A program made the position numbers and the translations under genes. The notes beneath the pieces were generated by a model, which worked only from the letters and a program-made list of their open reading frames with translations, made no database searches and was not told where the DNA came from. Positions 1-8,541 of a stretch of DNA of 64,000 nt are shown here, piece after piece. Position 1 is the stretch's first letter. Each line of letters begins with the position of its first letter. Source of the DNA: Candidatus Neomarinimicrobiota bacterium (lineage in GTDB: Bacteria; Fidelibacterota; Marinisomatia; Marinisomatales; TCS55); NCBI GenBank assembly GCA_018651745.1, contig JABIDL010000030.1:4850-68849 (forward strand), in the 5' to 3' direction.

Positions 1-2
1 TT

Positions 3-305
3 TATTTTCACACCCAATCTTTTTGGAGTGGGATTCCATTTTTACATATGCTGGGTCAGTATCGAAACCCAGATATTTGGGATGGAGAAGAAGCACCGAA
101 TTCAGGGGGAAGTGTACTGCAAATTGGCGGAGGCTTAACCTTTTCGAAGAACGGATATCTATTAACTGGATCGGCTCGTGTACCGATATATTTTAATGCA
201 AGTGTGGCAGGCCAAGAAGAAAAAGATGTATCAAATAGAACGGATGTTTGGGGAGGATCCTTAAGTATTAGAAAAACAATTAATCTGTTTAAATTTGAGG
301 ACTAA
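3..305 (+). CDS. C-terminal fragment of a putative outer-membrane protein (5' end outside window)
   Basis: The reading frame is open from base 3 and ends at the TAA at 303-305, so the true start lies upstream of the window. About 100 residues are visible. They alternate hydrophobic and polar residues with many Gly, Tyr, Phe and Ser (LQIGGGLTFSKNGYLL, ARVPIYFNASVAG), which is the texture of transmembrane beta-strands. The first internal ATG (48) is probably not the start, because sensible coding sequence precedes it. The gene is followed closely by a heavy-metal-associated lipoprotein, so a link to metal handling is possible, but nothing in the fragment shows it. Family not recognised; the barrel call is inferred from residue texture only. 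Confidence 0.5.
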   Translation, partial: YFHTQSFWSGIPFLHMLGQYRNPDIWDGEEAPNSGGSVLQIGGGLTFSKNGYLLTGSARVPIYFNASVAGQEEKDVSNRTDVWGGSLSIRKTINLFKFED

Positions 306-333
306 AACCATGAATATAATGAAAGGAAACAAC

Positions 334-669
334 ATGAAAAAATCACTCATTCTAATCGCCGGAGCAGCAATGATTATTGCAGCATGTGGCGGAGAAAATA
401 AAACAGCAGATGTGGCACTTAGCACAATTCAATGCGGAATGTGCACATCTACAATCGAGAATGCTTTATCTGATGTCAAAGGTGTAGTAAGTATCAAAAT
501 CGATGAAGAAAAGAAAGTTGGGAAAGTTGTGTATCAGGCAGGAGTTGTTGATTTGGCAGCAATTGAAAATGCGATAGCAGCTGTTGGTTACAATGCCAAC
601 GATACCAAAGCCGACCCAAAAGCATATTCCGAACTTGCAATGTGCTGTAAAGTCCCTGGCAAGGAGTAA
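334..669 (+). CDS. Heavy-metal-associated (HMA-like) domain lipoprotein
   Basis: A 111-residue protein. The start chosen is the ATG at 334, because AAAGGA sits 6 bases upstream and translation then begins with a clean lipoprotein signal peptide (MKKSLILIAG, lipobox IAAC with Cys18). In-frame ATGs at 310 and 319 would put a charged tail in front of it. The mature part carries a CGMC motif (Cys34, Cys37) followed by TSTIENAL, the metal-binding loop and first helix of the MerP/Atx1/CopZ HMA fold. It ends with a second pair of cysteines (104-105). Such proteins bind Cu(I), Hg(II) or Zn(II) between the two loop cysteines; here it would be tethered in the periplasm. The metal cannot be read from the sequence. 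Confidence 0.8.
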   Translation: MKKSLILIAGAAMIIAACGGENKTADVALSTIQCGMCTSTIENALSDVKGVVSIKIDEEKKVGKVVYQAGVVDLAAIENAIAAVGYNANDTKADPKAYSELAMCCKVPGKE

Positions 670-705
670 ACCATTTTAAGAACAATGAATCGGGGTTGAC
701 GCTTT

Positions 706-1872
706 ATGCTAATCCCGTTTTTGTTTACTTTTTTATTTGCAGGACGCTTTACGGATCCACCTGTTGGCGTTGGTAGCCGCTACCCCAATATCACCGAAAC
801 TGATCGCGGATTTACCCTTTGTTGGTTTGAACCGGTAGGAAAAAAATTCAGCCTAAAAATGTCTGAATTTGACGGAAACTATTGGACTAATCCGGTTACA
901 ATTACTATGGGCGAGAACTATTTTATAAACTGGGCAGATTTCCCCTCAATTTATTATTTAAATGATAATCGGTTTGCCGCACACTGGCCCCAAAAGAGCG
1001 GAACCGGTCCGTATGATTATGATGTGAAAGTTTCGCAGTCATTCGACCGCGGAAAAACATGGACAACCTCTGTGACGCCGCACCGCGATAAGAAATCCGG
1101 CGAACATGGTTTCGTTTCGTTCTTCACCAATTCCAAAGGTGGCCTTGCGTTGGCTTGGCTGGATGGCCGGAATATGTCCGATGGACATGGCGGAGGAGAT
1201 TACGGAGCTATGAATTTGTTCACAACCACTCTGGATCTGGATGGGAATCTTGGACCCGAAATAATGCTGGATGATAAAGTTTGTGAATGCTGCCCGACAT
1301 CGGCGGTTAATACCGAAGATGGTGTATTGGTGGCATACAGAGATCGTTCCGAAACTGAAATCCGCAACATAAATGTGGTAAGATTAACCGAATCATCTTG
1401 GACAGAACCCGAGCCACTTCACAATGATAATTGGAAAATTTCCGGTTGCCCGGTGAACGGACCGAAGCTTGCGGCTAACAGTAAAAATATTGCAGCTATA
1501 TGGTTCACGTCACCCAATGAAACACCACAAGTTCTGTTTTCTTTATCCAAAGATTTGGGGGAATCCTTTAATGATCCTGTAAGATTAGACAGCGGAATGC
1601 CGATTGGCAGGACCGACCTCATTTGGCTAGACGGACGAAAGGTTCTGGCAAGCTGGATGGAATACGGGGAAGACAATACACACATTATTTTTAGGACAAT
1701 ATCCATTGATGGGCGGTTAGGGAAACCGTTTATTGCAGCAGAAATTGACGCCGGTAGGGCCAGCGGTTACCCGGTGATTACTCGTATCGGAAGAAAGATT
1801 TTCTTGGCATGGACGAGCAGCGGCGAATCCGGGAAAGTGGAATCGAAATGGGTTCCGGTTTCAAAATTTTGA
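706..1872 (+). CDS. BNR/sialidase-fold exported protein with CxCC motif
   Basis: A 388-residue protein with a short hydrophobic N-terminus (MLIPFLFTFLFAG). An Asp-box (S112-x-D-x-G-x-T-W119, in SFDRGKTWT) and a degenerate second one (SLSKDLGESF) mark the six-bladed propeller of the BNR/exo-alpha-sialidase superfamily. Positions 192-195 read CECC, within VCECCPT. The arginine triad of true sialidases is not evident, so carbohydrate cleavage is not supported; the fold may serve another role. The cysteine cluster, and the metal-binding lipoprotein 36 bases upstream, make metal binding plausible. The start is the first ATG after the HMA gene. Confidence 0.6.
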   Translation: MLIPFLFTFLFAGRFTDPPVGVGSRYPNITETDRGFTLCWFEPVGKKFSLKMSEFDGNYWTNPVTITMGENYFINWADFPSIYYLNDNRFAAHWPQKSGTGPYDYDVKVSQSFDRGKTWTTSVTPHRDKKSGEHGFVSFFTNSKGGLALAWLDGRNMSDGHGGGDYGAMNLFTTTLDLDGNLGPEIMLDDKVCECCPTSAVNTEDGVLVAYRDRSETEIRNINVVRLTESSWTEPEPLHNDNWKISGCPVNGPKLAANSKNIAAIWFTSPNETPQVLFSLSKDLGESFNDPVRLDSGMPIGRTDLIWLDGRKVLASWMEYGEDNTHIIFRTISIDGRLGKPFIAAEIDAGRASGYPVITRIGRKIFLAWTSSGESGKVESKWVPVSKF

Positions 1873-1947
1873 TCTATTCAATTCTAATTTTTCCATTTAA
1901 AAACCCCTTTTTCTAATTTGATGATTGTGTAAATTCATTTTCATATT

Positions 1948-3549
1948 ATGAAGCAACTCATCACAGTCTGGCTCATCCGAATCTTAACCGCAACCATTTT
2001 CATCGGAGGCGTTTTACCGGTTTTAACTACACCGGTTTCTGCCCAAGAATCCAATAAGAAGAAAAAGAAAAAAAGCCGAAAAAAACCTTCTAAGAAAAAA
2101 TCATCTAAGAAGAAAAAGAAATCCTCTAAAAAAAAGAAGCGAGGAAAGGCTAAAAAGAAACGTAAAAAAAGACCCACAAAAAAGAATAAAGCAAAACGTA
2201 AAACCAAAAAATCGAGTAGTTCAAAATCAACCGTGGCAGACCGGTCACGTCCACCTAAGATGAATGTGACAGAATTTGCCGATGAGTTATACACCATTAC
2301 TGAGGCACTGAATGTCAGTTCAGATCAATTATCCCGAGCAACGTCTTATCTTAAAGAGCCGGATCAAAAGCGCCTTGTTAGGCTGGATTCGAGGGAAGCA
2401 TTTACGACAACGGACTATGAAAAAGCAGCAGATAATGCACCTCAAAATATCCGCCTTCAAAGACAACTCGGTTTGCATTATGAATCGGTTCAGGAATTCG
2501 AAAAGGCAAAAGATGTGTATTTCCGGCTTTTGACTAAAGAACCCCAGAATTCGGATTATCATTACTTTTTAGGTTCCCTTTATGCTAAAGTTGGCGCTAT
2601 TGGGAAGGCACAGCATTCATTCGAAGAAGCCTTAGATCTCCAACCTGATCATTATCAAACGTTAAATGCGATGGCATCTTTTTTAGGTTCGCCCCGTGAA
2701 AAAAATATGAGCAATGAAGTATTATCTCGATCTGCAGTAAAAAACCCGGATGGTCCGGCTCAGCAAATGACATCCATCCAAAATAAATTGAACTCGGGAG
2801 AAGCCCAAAAGGCAATTATGTTGGCAAAATCTGCTTCTGAAGAGCATCCTAACCACAGTGGATTTATATTTCTGCAAGGCAAGGGATATGAAGATCTTGG
2901 CGAAATTGATCAATCTAAAGCGTCTTACCAAAAAGCAATCCACATGGATCCAAAAAATAAGGAATCCCATATGGCACTTGCGAACTTGTACTACAACCAA
3001 GGAAAATATGTGTATTCTGCATTGGGTTATAGTGATGTAGTCTATCTCGATCCGTATAATGTTGATGCCCGATACATGCAAGGGCTCAGTTATTACAACG
3101 CATCCGAATGGGGAAGAGCCGCCAATGCTTGGGAAGATCTTTTGCATTATGATCCACAGCATCCGTTGGTCCGCATGTTGTTGCCCCAAGCATATTATGT
3201 ATTGGCAGTGGAATACAACCGAATCGGAAAATCGGCACAAGGACGCTCGGCATTTGAAAAAGCAATGAGCATTAATTCTAACACGAGATCTTGGCTTTCG
3301 GGTGCGATGCGAACCTTGGGGAAAACGTATCGGGAGCGAGGAATGTATAAAGAATCGCTGGCCGCTTTTCAGGAAGTGATCGAACTAAAACCAGCCGATT
3401 CAAATGCATACCTTGGCATGGGTGTAACCTATTGGAAAATGCAAGAAACTCAACTAGCAAAAGCTGCATGGAATCGCAGTCTGGAATTAAGCCCGGATGA
3501 CAATGAAGCAAAGGGTTGGTTGTTCATTGCACATCAAGCTGGTTCTTGA
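1948..3549 (+). CDS. Exported TPR protein with a long lysine-rich N-terminal tract
   Basis: A 533-residue protein. A signal peptide (hydrophobic residues about 7-30, cleavage near VSAQ) is followed by an extreme basic segment: residues 37-88 contain 38 Lys or Arg out of 52, mixed with Ser and Pro. From about residue 140 to the end there are repeated 34-residue TPR units (for example YFLGSLYAKVGAIGKAQHSF and AYLGMGVTYWKMQETQLAKA), a scaffold for protein-protein contacts. The basic tract would lie outside the inner membrane, where it could bind an anionic envelope polymer; that is inference. Next comes another exported TPR-like protein 38 bases downstream. Confidence 0.75.
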   Translation: MKQLITVWLIRILTATIFIGGVLPVLTTPVSAQESNKKKKKKSRKKPSKKKSSKKKKKSSKKKKRGKAKKKRKKRPTKKNKAKRKTKKSSSSKSTVADRSRPPKMNVTEFADELYTITEALNVSSDQLSRATSYLKEPDQKRLVRLDSREAFTTTDYEKAADNAPQNIRLQRQLGLHYESVQEFEKAKDVYFRLLTKEPQNSDYHYFLGSLYAKVGAIGKAQHSFEEALDLQPDHYQTLNAMASFLGSPREKNMSNEVLSRSAVKNPDGPAQQMTSIQNKLNSGEAQKAIMLAKSASEEHPNHSGFIFLQGKGYEDLGEIDQSKASYQKAIHMDPKNKESHMALANLYYNQGKYVYSALGYSDVVYLDPYNVDARYMQGLSYYNASEWGRAANAWEDLLHYDPQHPLVRMLLPQAYYVLAVEYNRIGKSAQGRSAFEKAMSINSNTRSWLSGAMRTLGKTYRERGMYKESLAAFQEVIELKPADSNAYLGMGVTYWKMQETQLAKAAWNRSLELSPDDNEAKGWLFIAHQAGS

Positions 3550-3587
3550 GCACTCGTTTATTTCGTAATATTCCCTTTCTTAATTCT

Positions 3588-4706
3588 ATGAGAATGAAAC
3601 CCATCTTATGTTTGGTTTCGTTTTCTATTCTTTTCTCATCACATCCTGCCGATGATAAAGTCCATGAAGGCGTTCGAGCTTTTTATAATTATGAATATGA
3701 TCAAGCTGTATCGATATTAACTGATGTAAGTTTTGAACATCCTGATCATCCCGGAATTTTTCTTATTTTGCCTGCTGCAAGATGGGTGCTGGCGCAGGCG
3801 CATAGTAGTGTTGAAGTTTCCTATACCGTATTAGAGCATGACTTAAATGAAGCGTTGTTTATCTATAAAGATCTGATAAAGGATAATCCGGACAATCAGG
3901 AATATCGTCTTTACTATGGTTCTGCTCTGGGCTTAAAGGCAAGGGTAAATCTTGGGAAAAAGGAATGGGTCAAAACGCTTTCAAATGCTTACAAAGGCTT
4001 CCGCATCATTCAAGATGTGGCGGAGAAAGATTCCTCCCTTGTTGACGCCAATCTCCCAATCGGTATTGTGGAATATTATGCCGGCATGAGCAATGGACTG
4101 ATTCAGTTTGCCGCCGGATTGTTTGGGCTGGATGCCTCACGCGAAGTTGGACTCTTGAAAATTCGTAAGGCGGTCGAAGCAGGTTCTTGGTCATGGACTG
4201 AAGCAAGTGCGATTCTTTCTTTTATCTATTTATGGTCTGACAGAAATCCGGACGAGGCTGAAAATTTCAGCCGAAAACTGGTGGAAACATATCCGCAAAA
4301 TTTTTATTACCGAATTTTGTTAACCGAAAGTTTAACTCGCAATGGGAAATTGGAAGATGCTAAAAAATCGCTGCTAATTTTGGATAATTCGATTGGAAGT
4401 CTAACGGAAATTCAGCAAAAATGGTTTTATGGATATCTTCAATTCGAATGGGCACTGTATCATTTCTATTCCGAGAATCAGGAAGTCTCAATGCGCTATG
4501 TGAAACAAACCATTTCCTCTTACGGAGCGGAATTGGATATCATTCTGGGCGAAGCGTTTTTATTGAATGGAAAATTACTCGACTTAAAAGGAGAGCGAAA
4601 TGAAGCGGTGTTATCCTACCGGCGATGCAAAGAATTGGATAACATGTCGCAAGCAATGCGTGATGCAAAAGAGTTTCTTAAAAAACCATTTTCTCTACCG
4701 AAGTGA
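3588..4706 (+). CDS. Exported TPR-like protein
   Basis: A 372-residue protein if started at the ATG at 3588 (alternative ATG at 3594). The open frame extends upstream to 3516 into the preceding gene, but only the later start gives a signal peptide (MRMKPILCLVSFSILFSS). The body consists of helical repeats with TPR-like spacing (AFYNYEYDQAVSILTDV, LSFIYLWSDRNPDEAENFSR, LTESLTRNGKLEDAKKSL). Likely a periplasmic scaffold or regulatory protein. It is probably co-transcribed with the lysine-rich TPR gene before it and possibly with ispG after it (38-base gap). No specific function recognised. Confidence 0.65.
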   Translation: MRMKPILCLVSFSILFSSHPADDKVHEGVRAFYNYEYDQAVSILTDVSFEHPDHPGIFLILPAARWVLAQAHSSVEVSYTVLEHDLNEALFIYKDLIKDNPDNQEYRLYYGSALGLKARVNLGKKEWVKTLSNAYKGFRIIQDVAEKDSSLVDANLPIGIVEYYAGMSNGLIQFAAGLFGLDASREVGLLKIRKAVEAGSWSWTEASAILSFIYLWSDRNPDEAENFSRKLVETYPQNFYYRILLTESLTRNGKLEDAKKSLLILDNSIGSLTEIQQKWFYGYLQFEWALYHFYSENQEVSMRYVKQTISSYGAELDIILGEAFLLNGKLLDLKGERNEAVLSYRRCKELDNMSQAMRDAKEFLKKPFSLPK

Positions 4707-4744
4707 TTGGATGTTGTGTTTCCTCACCGGTAAATTTGTAGTCT

Positions 4745-5830
4745 ATGATTGAACGGCATGAAACACGAAAAGTAATGGTTGGCGATGTTGCAATCGGAGG
4801 CGGCGCGGCAATTCCGGTGCAATCCATGACCACTACCAAAACGCATGACATCAAGGCGACGCTAAAGGAAGTGGAACGCTTGGAAGAAGCGGACTGCCAA
4901 ATTATCCGTATCACAGTTCCCGATGAAAAAGCAGCCAAGGCGCTACCGGAAATCAAAAAACACATGACGGTTCCGTTGGTGGCAGACATTCATTTCAATT
5001 ATCGCATGGCGCTCGAAGCCGTGGATGCAGGCGCTGATAAGATCCGCATCAATCCCGGAAATATCGGCGGAAAGGCGCGCGTGAAGGAAGTGCTGGAAAA
5101 AGTGAAAGGCGCGAACCTACCAATCCGCATCGGCGTAAATGCCGGAAGTTTGGAACGGGATTTAATAAAAAAATACGGATTTCCAACCGCGGAGGCGATG
5201 GTGGAAAGTGCACGCCGGCACATTAACATTTGTAAAGAGCACGATTTTGAGGAGATTATTGTTTCCCTAAAAGCATCGGACGTAAATCTCATGATTGATT
5301 CCTACCGCCTGTTCGCCGAAGAATTTGATTTTCCCACGCATCTCGGCGTTACCGAAGCAGGGCCGACCAAGGCAGGCAGCATCAAATCCGCTGTTGGCCT
5401 CGGAACACTCTTAAAGGAAGGCATCGGAGACACGATCCGGGTGAGCCTTACGGACGATCCGGTGGAAGAAGTGCACTGCGGTTACGAGATTTTGAAATCG
5501 CTTGGGCTCGCAACCAAAGGCGTAACGGTTGTTGCCTGCCCAACCTGCGGACGTTTGGAAGTGGACCTGTTCAAGATCGCCGGTGACATGGAAGAGCGGT
5601 TGAAAAATGTGAAAACGCCGATGTCAATCGCGCTGATGGGTTGCGCGGTGAATGGCCCCGGTGAGGCGGAACATACAGATCTCGGAATTGCCTTTGGGAA
5701 AGGCGCCGGGCATTTGTATTATAAGGGCGAAAACATTGGAAAGGTTAGCGAAGATGCGGCAATGGGAAAATTGGAAGAGCTAATTTCTGATTACGAAAAA
5801 GAGGTATCTACAAAAGGAGACGAATCATGA
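4745..5830 (+). CDS. ispG: (E)-4-hydroxy-3-methylbut-2-enyl-diphosphate synthase
   Basis: A 361-residue, full-length bacterial-type IspG (GcpE). It converts methylerythritol cyclodiphosphate to HMBPP, the penultimate step of the MEP isoprenoid pathway, in the cytoplasm. The N-terminal TIM barrel starts with VPVQSMT-like IPVQSMTT (about 23-30). The C-terminal ferredoxin-like domain carries the three [4Fe-4S] ligands Cys265 and Cys268 (CPTCGR) and Cys300 (GCAVNGPGEAEH), with Glu307 as the fourth ligand. The gene is visibly richer in G+C than its neighbours (about 55% in a sample at 5041-5100, against about 32% at 4261-4320). It overlaps the next gene by ATGA. Confidence 0.97.
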   Translation: MIERHETRKVMVGDVAIGGGAAIPVQSMTTTKTHDIKATLKEVERLEEADCQIIRITVPDEKAAKALPEIKKHMTVPLVADIHFNYRMALEAVDAGADKIRINPGNIGGKARVKEVLEKVKGANLPIRIGVNAGSLERDLIKKYGFPTAEAMVESARRHINICKEHDFEEIIVSLKASDVNLMIDSYRLFAEEFDFPTHLGVTEAGPTKAGSIKSAVGLGTLLKEGIGDTIRVSLTDDPVEEVHCGYEILKSLGLATKGVTVVACPTCGRLEVDLFKIAGDMEERLKNVKTPMSIALMGCAVNGPGEAEHTDLGIAFGKGAGHLYYKGENIGKVSEDAAMGKLEELISDYEKEVSTKGDES

Positions 5831-6270
5831 AAATATTACTCTCATTATTATTCATCACATCGTTTGCATTCCCTCAGGATGAAGCAAATCCGAATACCAT
5901 TTCCCCGGCAGTGGCTTACTGGAAAACACTGACACCGGGCGAAAAGGAACTGTATTTATTTTCGTACCTCACGCAGGTGTATGAAACGCACCAGGACTTG
6001 ATCAAAAAACGTGGCTACGATGAAATAACAACCTGGTATTACGAGAACCGTGCAGAATTAATTTATGGCATTTTTGACAAACTCGAAGAGGAGGAAATCA
6101 GTCGATTTGTAACTTGGATTGACGAATATTACAGCCATGAAGAATATATAAATCGTCCATTCTATGAAGCGATGTCCTTTGCTTTTCGGTTTCAAAAAGC
6201 ATCAGGAGAGACCCTTTGGGATAAGTACGAAAATATGAAATTTGATACAATAAAACCGGATAACGACTGA
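5827..6270 (+). CDS. Small exported protein of unknown function
   Basis: A 147-residue protein whose start overlaps the ispG stop (ATGA at 5827). It has a signal peptide (MKILLSLLFITSFAFPQ, cleavage near residue 17). The mature part is acidic, rich in Tyr, Trp and Glu, and predicted helical (FSYLTQVYETHQDLIKKRGY, WIDEYYSHEEYIN). No domain recognised. The overlap implies translational coupling to ispG, but nothing in the protein suggests an isoprenoid role. Confidence 0.6.
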   Translation: MKILLSLLFITSFAFPQDEANPNTISPAVAYWKTLTPGEKELYLFSYLTQVYETHQDLIKKRGYDEITTWYYENRAELIYGIFDKLEEEEISRFVTWIDEYYSHEEYINRPFYEAMSFAFRFQKASGETLWDKYENMKFDTIKPDND

Positions 6271-6461
6271 TGTCATTTTACCGGCCGCGTTTCCTCAAGG
6301 AATGGAATTTCATTCGGCAGGAAGGCGGATATAGACTTCTTTTCAAGAAAAAGGGTTGGGTGGTTTTTTTTGCCTTTTGCACATTTTATCTTATTCGAGA
6401 TTCAATTTTATATTTGCTGATTCCTTATCTTGCTTTCAAAGGAATTATTACCTGTAATTAA
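6270..6461 (+). CDS. Small single-span membrane protein
   Basis: A 63-residue protein starting at the ATG that overlaps the previous stop (TGATG at 6268-6272). A basic N-terminus (YRPRFLKEWNFIRQ...RLLFKKKGW) precedes one long hydrophobic stretch, roughly residues 29-61, that could form one or two membrane helices. Its stop directly abuts the start of the ComM gene. The packed context supports it being real; its function is unknown. Confidence 0.5.
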   Translation: MSFYRPRFLKEWNFIRQEGGYRLLFKKKGWVVFFAFCTFYLIRDSILYLLIPYLAFKGIITCN

Positions 6462-8003
6462 ATGGTTTCCAAAGTTCTTAGTAGCGCTGTCCTTGGGATT
6501 GATGCCTACATTGTTGAGGTTGAGGCAAACCTTTCCGGTGCTCAGTTACCCAAATTTATAACCGTTGGCCTCCCGGAAGGTGCCGTAAAGGAAAGCAAAG
6601 AACGAGTCACAGCTGCGATTCGCAACAGCGATTTTATTTTACCATATAAACATATTACAATCAACCTTGCTCCGGCGGATATTCGCAAAGAAGGATCTGC
6701 ATTTGATCTTCCGATTGCCGTTGGAATCCTTGCAGCCACCGGTGCGGTAAAACAAAATTTTCTCAACAATTTGCTTTTGTTGGGTGAACTTGCTTTGGAT
6801 GGCTCGCTCAGACCAATCAAGGGAGCGCTCCCGATCGCCATTAACGCTGCCAAAAAAGGAATTAAGGGAATCATTCTTCCAAACGAAAATGCGCAAGAAG
6901 CCGGAATTGTGGACGGTATAAAAGTAGCCGGTGTGGATTCACTGGCAGAAGTGGCGGCTCTGCTAAATGGAAAAATGTCCATGGATCCTATCAAAGTAGA
7001 TAGACAGAAACTCTTTAATGAACAAAAAAATTATGATTTGGATTTTGCCGATGTGAAAGGTCAGGAACATGTAAAGCGTGCAATTGAAGTGGCAGCAGCC
7101 GGAGGGCATAACGCCATTATGATCGGTCCTCCCGGAAGCGGGAAGACGATGCTGGCAAAACGTCTTCCGACCATTCTTCCGGACCTCGTATTGGAAGAAG
7201 CACTACAGACTACCAAAATTCATTCCGTTGCCGGATTGCTTCCAGATGGAAAGGGGCTGATTGCTACACGTCCGTACCGTTCGCCGCATCATACTATTTC
7301 GGATGCAGGACTGATTGGCGGCGGAACGGTTCCGAAACCGGGTGAAGTCAGTCTTGCGCACAACGGTGTATTGTTTTTAGATGAACTTCCGGAGTTCAAG
7401 AAAAATGTTTTGGAGGTCATGCGTCAACCGCTGGAGGATGGTTCTGTTACCATCGCGCGCGCAACAATGTCGCTAAGTTACCCATCCAATTTTATGTTGG
7501 TGGCGGCTATGAATCCATGTCCTTGTGGTTATGCGACAGATCCGAAAAATGAATGCACCTGTAATCCGCAATTGATTCAAAAATATATGAGTCGAATTTC
7601 AGGTCCACTCATGGATCGAATTGATATTCACATCGAAGTCCCGTCAATCTCATTTGATGAATTATCCGAGAAGGAAAGTGGGGAAGCATCCAAATTTGTG
7701 CAAAAAAGAGTGCAGAATACCCGCAATGTTCAATTAACAAGGTTTGAAGGAAGAGATTCCATTTTTTGCAATGCACAAATGGAATCCAAAAATATTGCTG
7801 ATTATTGTAAAATTGACAAAGAAGCATCTGATTTGCTGAAGACAGCCATGGAAAAATTGGGCCTATCAGCTCGAGCGTACGATCGGATTTTAAAAGTATC
7901 ACGGACGATTGCAGATTTAGAATCTTTAAAAGAAATCAGTTCTCAACATGTGAGCGAAGCAATTCAATATCGTAGCCTGGATCGTAAGTTATGGCTTCAA
8001 TGA
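6462..8003 (+). CDS. comM: ComM/YifB-family Mg-chelatase-like AAA+ ATPase
   Basis: A 513-residue protein, the usual family length. The N-terminal domain (1-165) is the ChlI-type Lon-protease-like fold (SSAVLGIDAYIVEVE, FITVGLPEGAVKESKERV). The AAA+ core has Walker A GPPGSGKT (222-229), Walker B with LFLDELPEF, and the cysteine insert CPCGYATDP...CTC. In naturally competent bacteria ComM is a hexameric branch-migration helicase that helps integrate transforming DNA. It starts right after the preceding stop. A RAYT gene overlaps its 3' end, which may be a later insertion. Confidence 0.93.
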   Translation: MVSKVLSSAVLGIDAYIVEVEANLSGAQLPKFITVGLPEGAVKESKERVTAAIRNSDFILPYKHITINLAPADIRKEGSAFDLPIAVGILAATGAVKQNFLNNLLLLGELALDGSLRPIKGALPIAINAAKKGIKGIILPNENAQEAGIVDGIKVAGVDSLAEVAALLNGKMSMDPIKVDRQKLFNEQKNYDLDFADVKGQEHVKRAIEVAAAGGHNAIMIGPPGSGKTMLAKRLPTILPDLVLEEALQTTKIHSVAGLLPDGKGLIATRPYRSPHHTISDAGLIGGGTVPKPGEVSLAHNGVLFLDELPEFKKNVLEVMRQPLEDGSVTIARATMSLSYPSNFMLVAAMNPCPCGYATDPKNECTCNPQLIQKYMSRISGPLMDRIDIHIEVPSISFDELSEKESGEASKFVQKRVQNTRNVQLTRFEGRDSIFCNAQMESKNIADYCKIDKEASDLLKTAMEKLGLSARAYDRILKVSRTIADLESLKEISSQHVSEAIQYRSLDRKLWLQ

Positions 8004-8533
8004 AAGGAAAAAGAAAACATATTCGATTAGCTGATTATGATTATTCTCAATCAGGTATTTATTTTGTCACAATTTGCTCTCAGATACGGGAATGTATTTT
8101 TGGTGAAATAACGAATGGAAACATGAAATTAAATCTAATCGGGAATATTGCTTACCGTTGCTGGGAGGGAATCGAAAAGCATTATACGTCTGTAAATCTG
8201 TTTGATTTTGTAGTGATGCCAAATCATGTGCATGGAATGGTAGGATTGAATTCAACTCAATTCAAAAATCCGGTATTAGGTGATATTGTTGGCAAATATA
8301 AAGCAGCAGTAACAAGGGAAATAAACAAACGTAGGGGCGAGATATATCGCGCCCCTACAAAGGTTTGGCAAAGAAATTATTATGAACACATCATTCGGAA
8401 CGAAACTGCATTCGAGAGAATTACAGAATACATTCGATCCAATCCATCCAATTGGAAACAGGATAAAGAAAACCGAGATCGAAACAAATTGAATAATTTT
8501 TATGGATGGGTAGATACCTACTGGAAAAATTAA
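7991..8533 (+). CDS. rayT: REP-associated tyrosine transposase (RAYT, Y1_Tnp/IS200-like)
   Basis: A 180-residue single-domain HUH protein. The start begins with KRKHIRLADYDYSQSGIYFV, typical of RAYTs. The HUH motif is NHVHG (His79, His81), and the C-terminal helix WQRNYYEHIIRN holds the candidate catalytic tyrosine (Tyr130 or Tyr131). An alternative start at 8000 gives an ATGA overlap with comM. RAYTs nick and join REP hairpins and are thought to spread them without self-mobilising like an insertion sequence. The coding sequence itself contains a REP-like palindrome (8331-8358) that encodes residues 114-123, between the two motifs. No flanking IS-type ends were seen. Confidence 0.9.
   Translation: MASMKGKRKHIRLADYDYSQSGIYFVTICSQIRECIFGEITNGNMKLNLIGNIAYRCWEGIEKHYTSVNLFDFVVMPNHVHGMVGLNSTQFKNPVLGDIVGKYKAAVTREINKRRGEIYRAPTKVWQRNYYEHIIRNETAFERITEYIRSNPSNWKQDKENRDRNKLNNFYGWVDTYWKN
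8331..8358. repeat. REP-type 28-bp palindrome inside the RAYT gene
   Basis: An inverted repeat with left arm GTAGGGGCGAGATA and a right arm complementary to it except for one A/G mismatch at positions 10 and 19. It lies entirely within RAYT coding sequence. It matches the perfect 28-bp palindrome at 43034-43061 at 27 of 28 positions. Its GTAGGGGCG...CGCCCCTAC form resembles REP elements associated with RAYT proteins. Confidence 0.85.
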
Positions 8534-8541
8534 AGAAAAAT

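Noticed and set aside
706-1872. True sialidase (neuraminidase)
   Set aside because: Asp-boxes fit the fold, but the arginine triad and nucleophile Tyr/Glu were not identified.
1941-2297. Minus-strand ORF rich in phenylalanine
   Set aside because: It is antisense to the lysine-rich tract (AAA/AAG read as TTT/CTT) of the TPR protein, a composition artefact.
8331-8358. CRISPR repeat or IS end
   Set aside because: Only two distant copies, no spacer periodicity, and no IS-type flanks; REP-type is a better fit.
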